Positions 35,522 to 45,170 of a stretch of 64,000 bases of DNA are shown here, piece after piece. Both the position numbers and the translations under genes were made by a program. Each line of letters starts with the position of its first letter. Within the stretch, counting starts at the first letter, position 1. Origin of the DNA: Burkholderia arboris (GTDB lineage Bacteria > Pseudomonadota > Gammaproteobacteria > Burkholderiales > Burkholderiaceae); the NCBI RefSeq assembly GCF_902499125.1, contig NZ_CABVPX010000027.1, forward strand, positions 1-64,000, written 5' to 3'. The notes under the pieces are model-generated. The model was not told the DNA's origin and ran no database searches. It saw nothing but the letters and a program-made list of their open reading frames with translations.

Positions 35522-36355
35522 TCACTTTGACTCGGTAGCGAATGATGCCCGTTCGATCTGCGCGACGCATTGCTTGGCGGAATCTGCAACGCGGCTCTTC
35601 TGTTGCGCCGCCTTTTTGCACCAATACATGGCCGCAGCCTTGTCCGTGACAAGGCCCGATCCGCCCCATTGATAGGATTCGCCCAAGATCAGTTGCGCAA
35701 CGGCATCGCCTCGATCAGCCTCTTTGCGCACGTGTTCTACAAATTTTCCATGCCAGTATGCAGCCAGCGTGGAATCCTGACGCACGCCAATGCCGAGCTC
35801 ATAGTCTGTCCCCAGTCGCCCTTCGGCAAACGCATCCCCCATCTCCGCGCCACGTCTATGCCATGCGACTGCCTCGACGTGATCCTTGGGTACGCCAAAC
35901 AAACCGTTTCGATAGAGTTCTCCGATCTGATTTGCACATCCTGCATTTCCGTGATCGACGGCCTTCTTCATCAGGGCCACTCCCCGCGAAACATCCTGAG
36001 GCTGGCCGCCCGCCCCAATCACATATCCCAGACCGACGATGCATTCGCCTTCGGCGTCACCTTGATTCGCGGCTTTCTGAAACCAGACGGTGGCTTGCGC
36101 GTGATCTTTTGGCACGCCAAATCCGGAGTCGTAGAGCCTGCCCAGACCGACTTCCGCTCGTGCGTTGCCGTGTTCGGCAAGCGGGCGCCAAAGTGCAAAG
36201 GCTGTTGCGTAGTCCGCATGCTGAAACGCCCTGTCAGCATCCTCGAGTTGGCCAGCGAAGGCCGTGCCGGCGCTTCCCAGGATCAGCGCGACCAGCGCGA
36301 CGGCGCGCGTGTGCCGTGCCAAGCCGTCGACGGATTGCGAAACAGGGTGTGTCAT
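35522..36355 (-). CDS. Exported Sel1-repeat protein
   Basis: A 277-residue protein with a signal peptide (hydrophobic about 17-33, ending TAFA) and at least five Sel1-like repeats of the pattern A-x2-GxLYxxGxGVxxD-x3-A-x2-W-x2-KAA-x2-G. Such helical-repeat proteins scaffold protein-protein contacts in the periplasm. The DNA here is visibly less GC-rich than its neighbours, a hint of horizontal origin. The ATG at 36355 follows CCGGAGTGACC. The gene stands just downstream of pbpC on the same strand, 64 bp away. Confidence 0.85.
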   Translation of the reverse strand: MTHPVSQSVDGLARHTRAVALVALILGSAGTAFAGQLEDADRAFQHADYATAFALWRPLAEHGNARAEVGLGRLYDSGFGVPKDHAQATVWFQKAANQGDAEGECIVGLGYVIGAGGQPQDVSRGVALMKKAVDHGNAGCANQIGELYRNGLFGVPKDHVEAVAWHRRGAEMGDAFAEGRLGTDYELGIGVRQDSTLAAYWHGKFVEHVRKEADRGDAVAQLILGESYQWGGSGLVTDKAAAMYWCKKAAQQKSRVADSAKQCVAQIERASFATESK

Positions 36356-36419
36356 GGTCACTCCGGTATAGCCGAAAGCGGACAACTGAAAAACGCAGCA
36401 AAGGAAACACTGCCGCCCC

Positions 36420-38867
36420 CTACTGCTCCAACCCCACGCCCAACGGCCGCTGATCGCTGCGCCCGTGATCGTCGACCACCCGCACCGTATAGTTGCCGGC
36501 CGTCCGCGGCTGCCAGAACAGCGCATCGCCCGGCGTACTGCTGCCGACATACGCATCGTTGACGAACCAGTACAGCGCATGCGCGCTCGCATCGGCCGTC
36601 GCGTTGAACGCGATGCGCGTTTCCTCCGTGCGCTTCACCCGCATCGCATACGTACTGCCGCGCAGCGGCGACGTGATGCGGGGCGGATCGCCTTCGACCT
36701 GCCCCGCCTCGCGACAGTCCGCATTCTGCGGCGGCCGCCGGCGCGGAATGCCCGCCTGCGCGAACACCTGCTGCAGATCCGACGGCCAGAACTCGAAGAT
36801 TTCCGTATGCGTGCGCTTGCCGTCGTACGGCGGGCACGCGGCCTTCCCCGTCGCGTCGTCGATCACGACGGGCCGGTGCACGGTGCTCACGCGAATCGGC
36901 GACGTGCCCGGCATGAACCACGTCCAGCCCTGCTGCGGACACCACTCGTTCGGCAGATCGCCGCTCGCGAGGCAGATCCGCACGCGCTTCAGCCGCGGCG
37001 GCACCGCGCGCGGCGGCTCGACGAGCGTGCGCTCCGCATTCAGCGCATCGACGACCTGGAAGAACAGCGGCGCGGCCGCATCGACGCCGACGAACGCCGT
37101 ATTGGTCGAATTGTCGAAGTTGCCGACCCACACGACCAGCACATAGGGGCCGAACACGCCGGCCGTCCACGCATCGCGGAACGACCATGACGTGCCGGTC
37201 TTCCAGTACACGGGCACGCTCGACGGCTGCGCGCCGCTCGTCTCGTCGGGGCGCAAGTGCTGGCGCAGCATGTCCATCGTCATGTAGCTCGCGTCGGCGC
37301 TCAGCAGGCGCCGGCCGGGCAGCGCCGGCTCGTCCGCGCGCAGCCGCAGCGGCCGGAACTCGCCGCGATTCGCGAGCATCGCGTACAGCGCCGCGAGATC
37401 CTGCATCGTCACTTCGCCGCCGCCGAGCACGAGTGCGAGCCCGTAGTGTTGCGCGCTCGCGAGCCGGCGCACGCCGGTTTCCTGCAGGAACTGGTAGAGG
37501 TCGGGCGACTTGAGCTGCGACGCGACCCACACGGCCGGCACGTTGCGGCTGCGGTTCAGCGCATCGGTCGCGGTGATCGGCCCGAGGAAGTGACCGTCGA
37601 AATTCTCCGGCGCGTACGGGCCGAACGAAGTCGGCACGTCGCGCAGCACGGTCTGCGGATGCAATACACCCTGGTCGAAACCGAGCGCATAGATGAACGG
37701 CTTGAGCGTGGAGCCCGGCGAGCGCCGCGCGAGCGTGCCGTTCACCTGCCCGTCGATCGAGCGGTCGAAGAAGTTCGCGGAGCCGACGAGCGCCTTCACG
37801 CCCATGTCGCGCGTATCGACGAGGATGGCCGCCGCGTTGCGCACGCCGCGCGTATCGTTGCGCGCGACATAGCGTGCGATCTGCCGCTCCAGCGTGCGTT
37901 GCAGGTCGAGGTCGAGCGTCGTCGCGAGCCGCGCGCCGGCATCGCTGTCGTCCGCCGCGCCGCCCGACGTCGCGCGCCACGCGCTGCGCGCGGCGAGCGC
38001 CTGCGCAACCGCATGCGGCGCGTCGAACGGCAGCGCGGACAGCGGCCGCATCGCGAGCGGCAATGCGAACAGCGGCTTCAGCGACGCATCGCCCGGATGC
38101 GCCGTCAGCCAGCGCGCATACAGCCGGTTGCGCGACGCCGCCAGCGCGCGGTTGATCTCGTCCTGCCCGCCACGCACGCGCCGCGCCGGGTCCTGCGGAA
38201 TCACCGCGAGCGCGAGCGCTTCGGGCAGCGTCAGCGCATCGGGCATCCGGTCGAAATAGACGACGCTCGCGGTGCCCGCGCCTTCGACGTTGCGGCCGTA
38301 CGGCGCGTCGTTCAGATAGGCTTCGAGGATCTGCCGCTTCGAGTAGAACAGTTCGAGCTGCATCGCACGCGCGACCTGCGCGAGCTTGCCGGCCGGCGTG
38401 CGCGTGTTCAGCTTCCACAGCGAGCGGGCGAGCTGCATCGTCAGCGTCGAGCCGCCCTGCGGATTGCCGCCGCGTACGTACGTGATCCACGCGCCGCGCG
38501 CGAGCCCGTACGGGTTGAAGCCCGGGTGCCACCAGAACCAGCGGTCCTCGTGCAGCATCACCGCTTCGACGAGCTGCGGCGACATCCGGTCGAGCGGCAC
38601 CCACAGCCGGTAGCGGTCGTCCTTCGCGAGCGTCAGCCGCAGCAACCGGCCCTGCGCGTCCGTCACCGCGACCGACGACGGCTTCCAGTCGCGCAACGGC
38701 GGATGCGGCCACAGCCGGCATGCGGCCAGCACGCCGAACACGAGCAGCACGCCGACGAGCCAGTTCTGCCAGCGATGCAGCCAGCGGCCGGCGCCGTGCA
38801 GCGCCCGCCGGAGCATGGGTGCTTCAGCCACGCGCGGGGACTCCTCGCTTTCGGCGCGGCCTGCCAC
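36420..38867 (-). CDS. pbpC: Penicillin-binding protein 1C, bifunctional
   Basis: An 815-residue class A PBP anchored by one N-terminal helix (about 36-52). The glycosyltransferase domain has catalytic Glu107 in LHEDRWFWWHPG and GGSTLTMQLARSL; the transpeptidase domain has Ser386 and Lys389 in SPGSTLKPF and Lys556 in KTGTS. The C-terminus carries the PBP1C-type Ig-like domain. PBP1C proteins pair with bacterial alpha-2-macroglobulins, and that gene lies directly upstream with an 18-bp gap. PbpC probably repairs peptidoglycan where A2M traps proteases. Length is usual for the family. Confidence 0.96.
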   Translation of the reverse strand: MAGRAESEESPRVAEAPMLRRALHGAGRWLHRWQNWLVGVLLVFGVLAACRLWPHPPLRDWKPSSVAVTDAQGRLLRLTLAKDDRYRLWVPLDRMSPQLVEAVMLHEDRWFWWHPGFNPYGLARGAWITYVRGGNPQGGSTLTMQLARSLWKLNTRTPAGKLAQVARAMQLELFYSKRQILEAYLNDAPYGRNVEGAGTASVVYFDRMPDALTLPEALALAVIPQDPARRVRGGQDEINRALAASRNRLYARWLTAHPGDASLKPLFALPLAMRPLSALPFDAPHAVAQALAARSAWRATSGGAADDSDAGARLATTLDLDLQRTLERQIARYVARNDTRGVRNAAAILVDTRDMGVKALVGSANFFDRSIDGQVNGTLARRSPGSTLKPFIYALGFDQGVLHPQTVLRDVPTSFGPYAPENFDGHFLGPITATDALNRSRNVPAVWVASQLKSPDLYQFLQETGVRRLASAQHYGLALVLGGGEVTMQDLAALYAMLANRGEFRPLRLRADEPALPGRRLLSADASYMTMDMLRQHLRPDETSGAQPSSVPVYWKTGTSWSFRDAWTAGVFGPYVLVVWVGNFDNSTNTAFVGVDAAAPLFFQVVDALNAERTLVEPPRAVPPRLKRVRICLASGDLPNEWCPQQGWTWFMPGTSPIRVSTVHRPVVIDDATGKAACPPYDGKRTHTEIFEFWPSDLQQVFAQAGIPRRRPPQNADCREAGQVEGDPPRITSPLRGSTYAMRVKRTEETRIAFNATADASAHALYWFVNDAYVGSSTPGDALFWQPRTAGNYTVRVVDDHGRSDQRPLGVGLEQ

Positions 38868-38885
38868 GCCGCTGCAGCCGCGCCG

Positions 38886-41800
38886 TCATCGCACGCGCTC
38901 CACCGTCAGCGCCGCGCCGCCCGGCGCCTGCGCCTGCACGCGGCGGTCGTACATCGACTCGCCGTAAGCAGGCGGCGCAATGAAGCGGCCCGCGTTGCTC
39001 GCCTTGATCCGGTAGACGAATTCGCGCACGTCGGTCGTCGCGGTGCCGTAGATCACCACGCGGTCCTCGCGCACATCCGCGAACTGCGGCTGCCACGTCG
39101 ACCCCGTCACGCCGATCGGCGAACGCCACGGCGCATCGGCCACCGGCGCCGGCGCGCCGCCGCCGGTGCTGTCACCCTCCTGCGCGTCGGTCACGGGTGG
39201 CGGCGCGATCACCGGATCGAAGCCGCCCGGGAGCAGATCGACGATCGCGACGTTGCCGACGCTCGCCGAACCCGTCGCGCGGATCTTCAGGTGTACGTCG
39301 ATCTCCTGGCCAAGCGTGATCTTGTCGAGCGGCTTGCCGTTCGTGTCGGTGTAGTCGCGCACGATCTCCAGCCCGCTCTTGATCGCCTTCGTCGACGTGC
39401 CGCGATCGTAACCCGACTGGCTTGCGATCCACCACGCCGGCAACGCGCTGCCGTTCACGAAGTCGACGCGCGACGCGCCGGCCGCCCACGTGCCCGAACG
39501 CACGAGGTTCGCCTGGATCGACGACACGTCCTTCGCGCCGGCCCCCGCACGCACTTCGTCGATCGCGAGCTGGTCGAGCTGGCCCGCGTTCGACGCCGCA
39601 TACGCGTCGAGCGCGAGGATCGTCATTGCCGACGACAGCGTGTTGTAACGGTTGTCGACGAGCGGCGCGGCGATGTTGTCCATCGCGCGCGGCGACAGCT
39701 TGCTCACGCGTTCCGGGAAGTGCTTCGCGAGCAGGTACAGCACGCTCGCGTCGCGCGTCAGCGGGTCGATGTAGTAACCGGTCACGTAGTCGCCGTCGGA
39801 CGCGCGCTTGCGCTCGAGCAACGCCTGCGGGCCCGCGATCAGCGCGGCGGCCTCCTTGTCCTGCTTCAGCAACTGATACGACGCGGCGAGCCACGCCGCC
39901 GCGAGATCGTTCTTCCAGTCTTTCGGATACGCATCCTGCAGCCGCTTCTGCACGGCCGCGAGACTGTTGGTCGTCACGTTGCCCTGGCGCGTCAGCAGGT
40001 ACACCGCATACGCGCGCTGCCGCAGCAGGTCGAGCGAGCCGAGCGAATCGTTCGCGGCGAGCTTCTGCAGATACGCATTGCCCGCGTCGAGCATGTCCTT
40101 CGGCACCGCCACACCGCGATCGCGCGCATCGAGCAGCACGTGCATCGAATACGCCGACACGAACGGATCGGCATCGGGCGTTGCACTCCACAACCCGAAG
40201 CCGCCCTGCGCGTTCTGCCGGCCGCGCAGCACGTCAAGGAACTGCGTGATCGCGGTCGCGTTTGCCGCATCGGCGCCGGCTTCCGGCGCATGCATCGCAC
40301 TCGTCAGCGCGCGCACCGACAGCCACTTCGCCGCGAACACGCGCGGCACGACCGCGCTCACCATCTGCTCGCTGCAGTAGTGGTCGAAGTTGACGAGATA
40401 GGACGACAGCCCTTCCGACAGCACCAGCGGCGCGGTCGAGATGCTCGCGTCGCGCGACGCATACGCGTCGTACATCGACCGCAGGTTCGGCACGCTCGCC
40501 TTCTTGCCCGGATCGACGCGAGCGATGTCGAGCTGCGTGCGGAACGCGGCGGCCGGCCGCACCGATACGTCGACGCGCTGCTGAGCGCCCTTCGCGCCGT
40601 AACGCGCGCCGAACGACAGCGCGCCCGAGCCGAGCGTCTCGGTCGCTTTCACGCGGAACATCGCGACGCCTTCATGCTGCGGCGCGAGCGCGACGTTCTG
40701 CGTCGCCGGCCCGATCACCTGCAACTGCGGGCCCGTCTTCAGCGTGACCGCCACCGGCACCGGCTGGTTGCCGACGCCCGTCAGGTTGTTCGCGACACCG
40801 ACGCTGACGTCGGCCTCGTCGCCCGGCGCGAGCGTCGTCGGCACGTTCGGCGACAACACGAAATCGCCGCGCACCGTCGTCGCGCCTTCGAACGTGCCGA
40901 CCAGGTCCGGCGACACCGACACGGCCATCACGCGCAGCTTCCCGTTGAAGTAGTCGGGCACCGTGTAGCTCAGGCGCGTATCGCCGTTCACGTCGACGAT
41001 CCCCGACCAGTAGACGACCGGCTTGTCGCGCTTGCGCTTGAACGGGTTCAACTGGCGACCGATCGCATCGTCGGCGTCGCCGCCGGGCGCGGCCATCGCC
41101 ATCAGCTTCTCGAAGTCCGGCAGGATCAGGTCGAGGATCTGCGACGTGCCGACTTCGAGCATCCGCTTGCGGAAGAAGAACTTCAGCGGATCGCCGAGCT
41201 TGTAGCGTGCGACCTGCAGGATGCCTTCGTCGACCGCGAACACGACGACCTTCGCCGGCTTCGCGGAATGCACGGTGAAGTTGACGGTGTCGCCCGGCTT
41301 CACAAGCGCCGGTGCATCGACGCTCACCGCGTTGCGGCGCGCGTCGAGGTTCACCGAGAACGGCACGACGCCGTAGCTCAGCGGGCTCATGAAGATCTCG
41401 TCCGACGACGGATCGCGGATGTACTGCACGTTGATGTAGCCGTTGCCCTCGAAACCGGCCGGCACCGCGATGTGCTGGATCGAGCTCGTCGTATCCGCAT
41501 GGAACCACGCGTGCGCATACACCTTGTCGCGCTCGATCGTGATCAGGCCGCTCCCCGCGTAAGGCGCGCGGATCGCAATTTCCACCTGCTCGCCCGGCTT
41601 GAAGTCGTGCTTCGCGAGGCTCACCTGCAGCTCGGCGTTGCGGTCGAGCGAGCGCGTGACGTTCGCGGCGCCGGTGACCGAATACTCGATCCGGTTCACC
41701 GCGGTGCCGTCCGCGCGGCGGATCACGAGCGCATAGCTGCCCGGCTTGTCGGTACGCAGCGCGAAGTCGAGCCCGGCCGCCGGAATCGACAGCGGCTTCT

Positions 41801-44800
41801 CGTCGACCGGCACTTCCTTCAGCCGCGAATCGTATTTGTACGCGCCGGAATCCTGCTTGGTCAGCACCGACACGTAGCGTTCCTCGACGAGCTGCGCGCG
41901 CAGGTCCTTCACGTCGATCGCCTTCGCGCCCGGGTCGATCGCGACGAGCCGCACCGTGCGCGGGCTGGCGCGTTTCACGTAGCCGAGATCGTCGACCGAC
42001 TTGTAGCCGACCAGCCAGTCGTTGTTCGACACGAGCGTCTGCGCGTTCGCGGCGACGTTGCGCCCGCCTTCCGCTTCATACGCCTTCGCCTGGAAGTAGA
42101 GCTGGTAGGTCGCGTCCGCGTACTTGTCGAGATCGAGATCGAATTCGGCATGGCCGCGGTCGTCGGTCGTGCCGTCCTGCAGCGTCGTCGTATAGCCCTC
42201 CTTCGCGCGGCGTGCATCGAAGAAGTGATAGCCCTGCCAGCTGCGGAACGACGGCCACACGGGACGCAGCGTCAGCGTCGCCGCGACGCGGCGTTTCTCG
42301 GCCGGCGTGCCGAACAGGTTCTGTGCATCGACGATGCCCTTCAGCCCCTTCGGCTTCACCCACCCTTCGACGACCTGCTGCGACAGCTTCGCGTCGACCT
42401 TCATCCGGTCGGGCAGGAATTCCTTCACCTGCACGGTCGTGCTGCCGATCGGTTCGGCACCCGGCTGGCCGTCCTTCACGATATACAGGTTGACCGTCCA
42501 CGTGCCGGTCGGCGCCGTTTCGGCGGTCGTATAGCCGAGCTCGGTGAAACCCGTCGCGTCGACGGTCACCGGCTTGCGCTCGACGGTGATCCCGCGCGGG
42601 TCGACGATCTCCGCCTGCAACGGCACGCCGGCCGGGCTGCGCGCCCAGCTGGCCGCACGCACGATCAGGCCGATGTGGAACGGATCGCCGGGCCGGTACA
42701 GGCCGCGATCCGAGAACAGGTACGCGGACAGCTGCCCCTGGCCCGTCGCGTTGCGTTCGCCGTCGACGTCGAAGCGCGAGAAGTCGAGCTGGCGATCGCG
42801 GCCCGCCACCGGCAGGAACGACAGGTCGGTGTCCTTCTTCACGACGTACAGCTGCGGACGCTTCTCGCGGTCGAGCCCCTTGAACGCGGGGAAATGCACG
42901 ACGCCGTCGGCGCCGGTGGTCTGCGTGAACAGCGCCTGGCCGTTCACCGCGAGCACCGACACGGTTGCGCCCGCAACCGGCTTGCCGGTGCGGATCGACT
43001 GGATGAACACGTCCTGGCTGCCGTCCAGCGAACGCTTGACCAGCATCCCGAGATCGGTCACGACGATCAGGCGCGTGTCGCCGAGTGCGCTGTCGCTGTT
43101 GTCGCCATTGCCGCTGCTGTCGCCCGAATCGGCATCGCCGGACTGATCCTGGCTGCCGTCGCCGGACGATGCATCGCCGTCCTTCGCATCGTCGGCTTTC
43201 TTCTTCTCGGCCGCCGGGTCGTACTGCGACAGGTGCAGCAGGAACACGCCGCGCTTGCCGCCCTTCAGGTACTGGCCGAGATCGATGCCTTCGTAATGCG
43301 CCTTGCCGGGCTCGCCGGCCGGGAATGCGCGCGTCTGCACGAAGCGCTCGACGATGTGGTCCTCGCTGAACGAATAGGACAGCTCCGGCCGCGCGTACGT
43401 GCCGTTGTTGAAGCTCACGAGATGCTGGATCTGGTCGGGCAGCACGCGGCCGATCTCGACCTTCATCCCCGGCAGGTTGCGCGACACGACCGACAGCCGC
43501 TTGCTGCCGCTCATCGACAGCAGCGAGCCATCGGCCATGAAGCGCAGCAGCTTCGGATAGTCGGGCACCGTGAACGCGCTCGTCACGGGCTTGCCGAGCA
43601 GGTAGCCGCCGGCCGATTTCAGGTCGCCCTCGAACCGCACGACGACGCGGTCGCCCGGTGTCGCGTGATACTTGAAGCTCTGCAGCGTCGCGAAATCGTT
43701 CTCGGTCGGCACCGCTTCGAGCGGCAGCGGCTTCGACTGCTTCAGCACCGCGTCGCTGATGTCGGCCACGTTCCATTCGTACGGCGGATCGTCGTCCGAC
43801 TGCTCGACACCGGGCTTGCGCTTCGGCAGCACCCATGCCTTCGCGCGTGCGGCGAGATCGACGCTGCGCACGCCGTCGGACGTTTCGGCGACGAGCACCT
43901 GCTCGGGCTCGTAGCGCTCGTTGTCGACGAGCGTCGGCGCGACGTTGGCGATCGACAGGCTGTACAGCCCCGGCACACCGACCGACGCATGCAGCACGTC
44001 CGGCGTGCCGTTGCCGCCGCGCGCGCTCTTCACGCCCTTGTCGACGTCGAGCCGCACCGACAGCGGATCGCGCGGGATCTCGAGCGGCTGCGAGTAGACC
44101 CACGCGCTCGTCTTCATCTTGTCGTAGTTGACCGTGTAGCGCAGCGGCGACGCGGTCTTGCCGTCGCGGCCGACCAGCACGAGGCCGATGCGCTTCTCGA
44201 ATTCGGCCGGATCGACCGGATAGTTGAAGTGCAACTGCAACAGCGCCTGCTTTTCCGCCGGATTGTCGGGGTTCTGGTAGAACTCGTTGTTGCCGAATGT
44301 TGCGGCGAACGCCGGCAGGTCGAACGCGAATCGATCGTCGCGCATGATCACCTGCGGCGCGAACACGCGATGCACCGCGAAACGCACCTCGACGTGCGCG
44401 CCGACCGGCCAGTCGGCCGCCGGCGTGAAACGCAGCGTCTTGTCGTCGACCCACTCCCACGCGCCCTTCAGCGCGGGCGTCATCTCGATGCCGTCGCCGG
44501 CCGGCTTGCCGACCCGTTCGATCGGCGCGGCCGATTGCGCGAACACGACTTCCAGCGGATGCACGGTGATCTTCGGCTTGTCGGTATCGTCCACCTCATA
44601 GGTGGTGATCGCCGGCGCCTTCACGGTGAAGCTGACGGTTTCGGGCTCGGGCGGCTTCGGGCGGTGCTTGAACCAGTACCCGCCATAGCCGAGCGCGGCC
44701 GCGAGCAGCACGAGGCCGCCCGCATGCCACGGACGGCGGCGCACGGCCGCGGCGGTGGTGCCCATCCACGCGGGCGCCGTCCACGACACGTCGCCGACCA

Positions 44801-44885
44801 GCGGCCGCAGCGCGCAGCCGAGCAACCACCAGACGAAGCCTGCGACGCGAATCGGCAGAAGCAGCAGGAAGCGCAGCAAATCCAT
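38886..44885 (-). CDS. Bacterial alpha-2-macroglobulin
   Basis: A 1999-residue protease-trapping protein. Instead of a lipobox it has two hydrophobic N-terminal segments (about 5-25 and 54-72), so it is membrane-anchored. The MG domains, the bait region and the thioester domain follow. The thioester motif is Cys1504-Ser-Glu-Gln1507 (YCSEQMVS), that is CSEQ rather than the usual CLEQ; it keeps the Cys and Gln needed. A low-complexity acidic Asp/Ser/Gly linker lies at about residues 552-601. It is upstream of pbpC in one operon, as in other proteobacteria. Confidence 0.95.
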   Translation of the reverse strand: MDLLRFLLLLPIRVAGFVWWLLGCALRPLVGDVSWTAPAWMGTTAAAVRRRPWHAGGLVLLAAALGYGGYWFKHRPKPPEPETVSFTVKAPAITTYEVDDTDKPKITVHPLEVVFAQSAAPIERVGKPAGDGIEMTPALKGAWEWVDDKTLRFTPAADWPVGAHVEVRFAVHRVFAPQVIMRDDRFAFDLPAFAATFGNNEFYQNPDNPAEKQALLQLHFNYPVDPAEFEKRIGLVLVGRDGKTASPLRYTVNYDKMKTSAWVYSQPLEIPRDPLSVRLDVDKGVKSARGGNGTPDVLHASVGVPGLYSLSIANVAPTLVDNERYEPEQVLVAETSDGVRSVDLAARAKAWVLPKRKPGVEQSDDDPPYEWNVADISDAVLKQSKPLPLEAVPTENDFATLQSFKYHATPGDRVVVRFEGDLKSAGGYLLGKPVTSAFTVPDYPKLLRFMADGSLLSMSGSKRLSVVSRNLPGMKVEIGRVLPDQIQHLVSFNNGTYARPELSYSFSEDHIVERFVQTRAFPAGEPGKAHYEGIDLGQYLKGGKRGVFLLHLSQYDPAAEKKKADDAKDGDASSGDGSQDQSGDADSGDSSGNGDNSDSALGDTRLIVVTDLGMLVKRSLDGSQDVFIQSIRTGKPVAGATVSVLAVNGQALFTQTTGADGVVHFPAFKGLDREKRPQLYVVKKDTDLSFLPVAGRDRQLDFSRFDVDGERNATGQGQLSAYLFSDRGLYRPGDPFHIGLIVRAASWARSPAGVPLQAEIVDPRGITVERKPVTVDATGFTELGYTTAETAPTGTWTVNLYIVKDGQPGAEPIGSTTVQVKEFLPDRMKVDAKLSQQVVEGWVKPKGLKGIVDAQNLFGTPAEKRRVAATLTLRPVWPSFRSWQGYHFFDARRAKEGYTTTLQDGTTDDRGHAEFDLDLDKYADATYQLYFQAKAYEAEGGRNVAANAQTLVSNNDWLVGYKSVDDLGYVKRASPRTVRLVAIDPGAKAIDVKDLRAQLVEERYVSVLTKQDSGAYKYDSRLKEVPVDEKPLSIPAAGLDFALRTDKPGSYALVIRRADGTAVNRIEYSVTGAANVTRSLDRNAELQVSLAKHDFKPGEQVEIAIRAPYAGSGLITIERDKVYAHAWFHADTTSSIQHIAVPAGFEGNGYINVQYIRDPSSDEIFMSPLSYGVVPFSVNLDARRNAVSVDAPALVKPGDTVNFTVHSAKPAKVVVFAVDEGILQVARYKLGDPLKFFFRKRMLEVGTSQILDLILPDFEKLMAMAAPGGDADDAIGRQLNPFKRKRDKPVVYWSGIVDVNGDTRLSYTVPDYFNGKLRVMAVSVSPDLVGTFEGATTVRGDFVLSPNVPTTLAPGDEADVSVGVANNLTGVGNQPVPVAVTLKTGPQLQVIGPATQNVALAPQHEGVAMFRVKATETLGSGALSFGARYGAKGAQQRVDVSVRPAAAFRTQLDIARVDPGKKASVPNLRSMYDAYASRDASISTAPLVLSEGLSSYLVNFDHYCSEQMVSAVVPRVFAAKWLSVRALTSAMHAPEAGADAANATAITQFLDVLRGRQNAQGGFGLWSATPDADPFVSAYSMHVLLDARDRGVAVPKDMLDAGNAYLQKLAANDSLGSLDLLRQRAYAVYLLTRQGNVTTNSLAAVQKRLQDAYPKDWKNDLAAAWLAASYQLLKQDKEAAALIAGPQALLERKRASDGDYVTGYYIDPLTRDASVLYLLAKHFPERVSKLSPRAMDNIAAPLVDNRYNTLSSAMTILALDAYAASNAGQLDQLAIDEVRAGAGAKDVSSIQANLVRSGTWAAGASRVDFVNGSALPAWWIASQSGYDRGTSTKAIKSGLEIVRDYTDTNGKPLDKITLGQEIDVHLKIRATGSASVGNVAIVDLLPGGFDPVIAPPPVTDAQEGDSTGGGAPAPVADAPWRSPIGVTGSTWQPQFADVREDRVVIYGTATTDVREFVYRIKASNAGRFIAPPAYGESMYDRRVQAQAPGGAALTVERVR

Positions 44886-45170
44886 TTGTTATTTCCTTGT
44901 CAAGGACATGCTGCCCGACGCGGCAACCTTCCCCGAATTGTTATGGGTCTGTGACGGCGCGGCCCGGTTGCGCCGTATTGCTTGGTATGTTCGACCGGAT
45001 GCTGGCCGCCATTATCGATCAGACCCGAAACGATGGAAATATCGGCGTGCCGGCGCGCAACGCCGCCAGATGACCGGCCGGTCGGACGGGCCTGGGTCCG
45101 GCGCGCGCGACCTCTGCACGCGGCCGCGCCGCGTTCGCTAGAATGCGCGGCTCGGCAGGATCGAATCGAA

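Noticed and set aside
37257-44954. A very long open frame on the plus strand, opposite pbpC and the A2M gene.
   Set aside because: It is Arg/His-rich with no motif. It is the antisense shadow typical of high-GC DNA, while the minus strand encodes two clear proteins with catalytic motifs.
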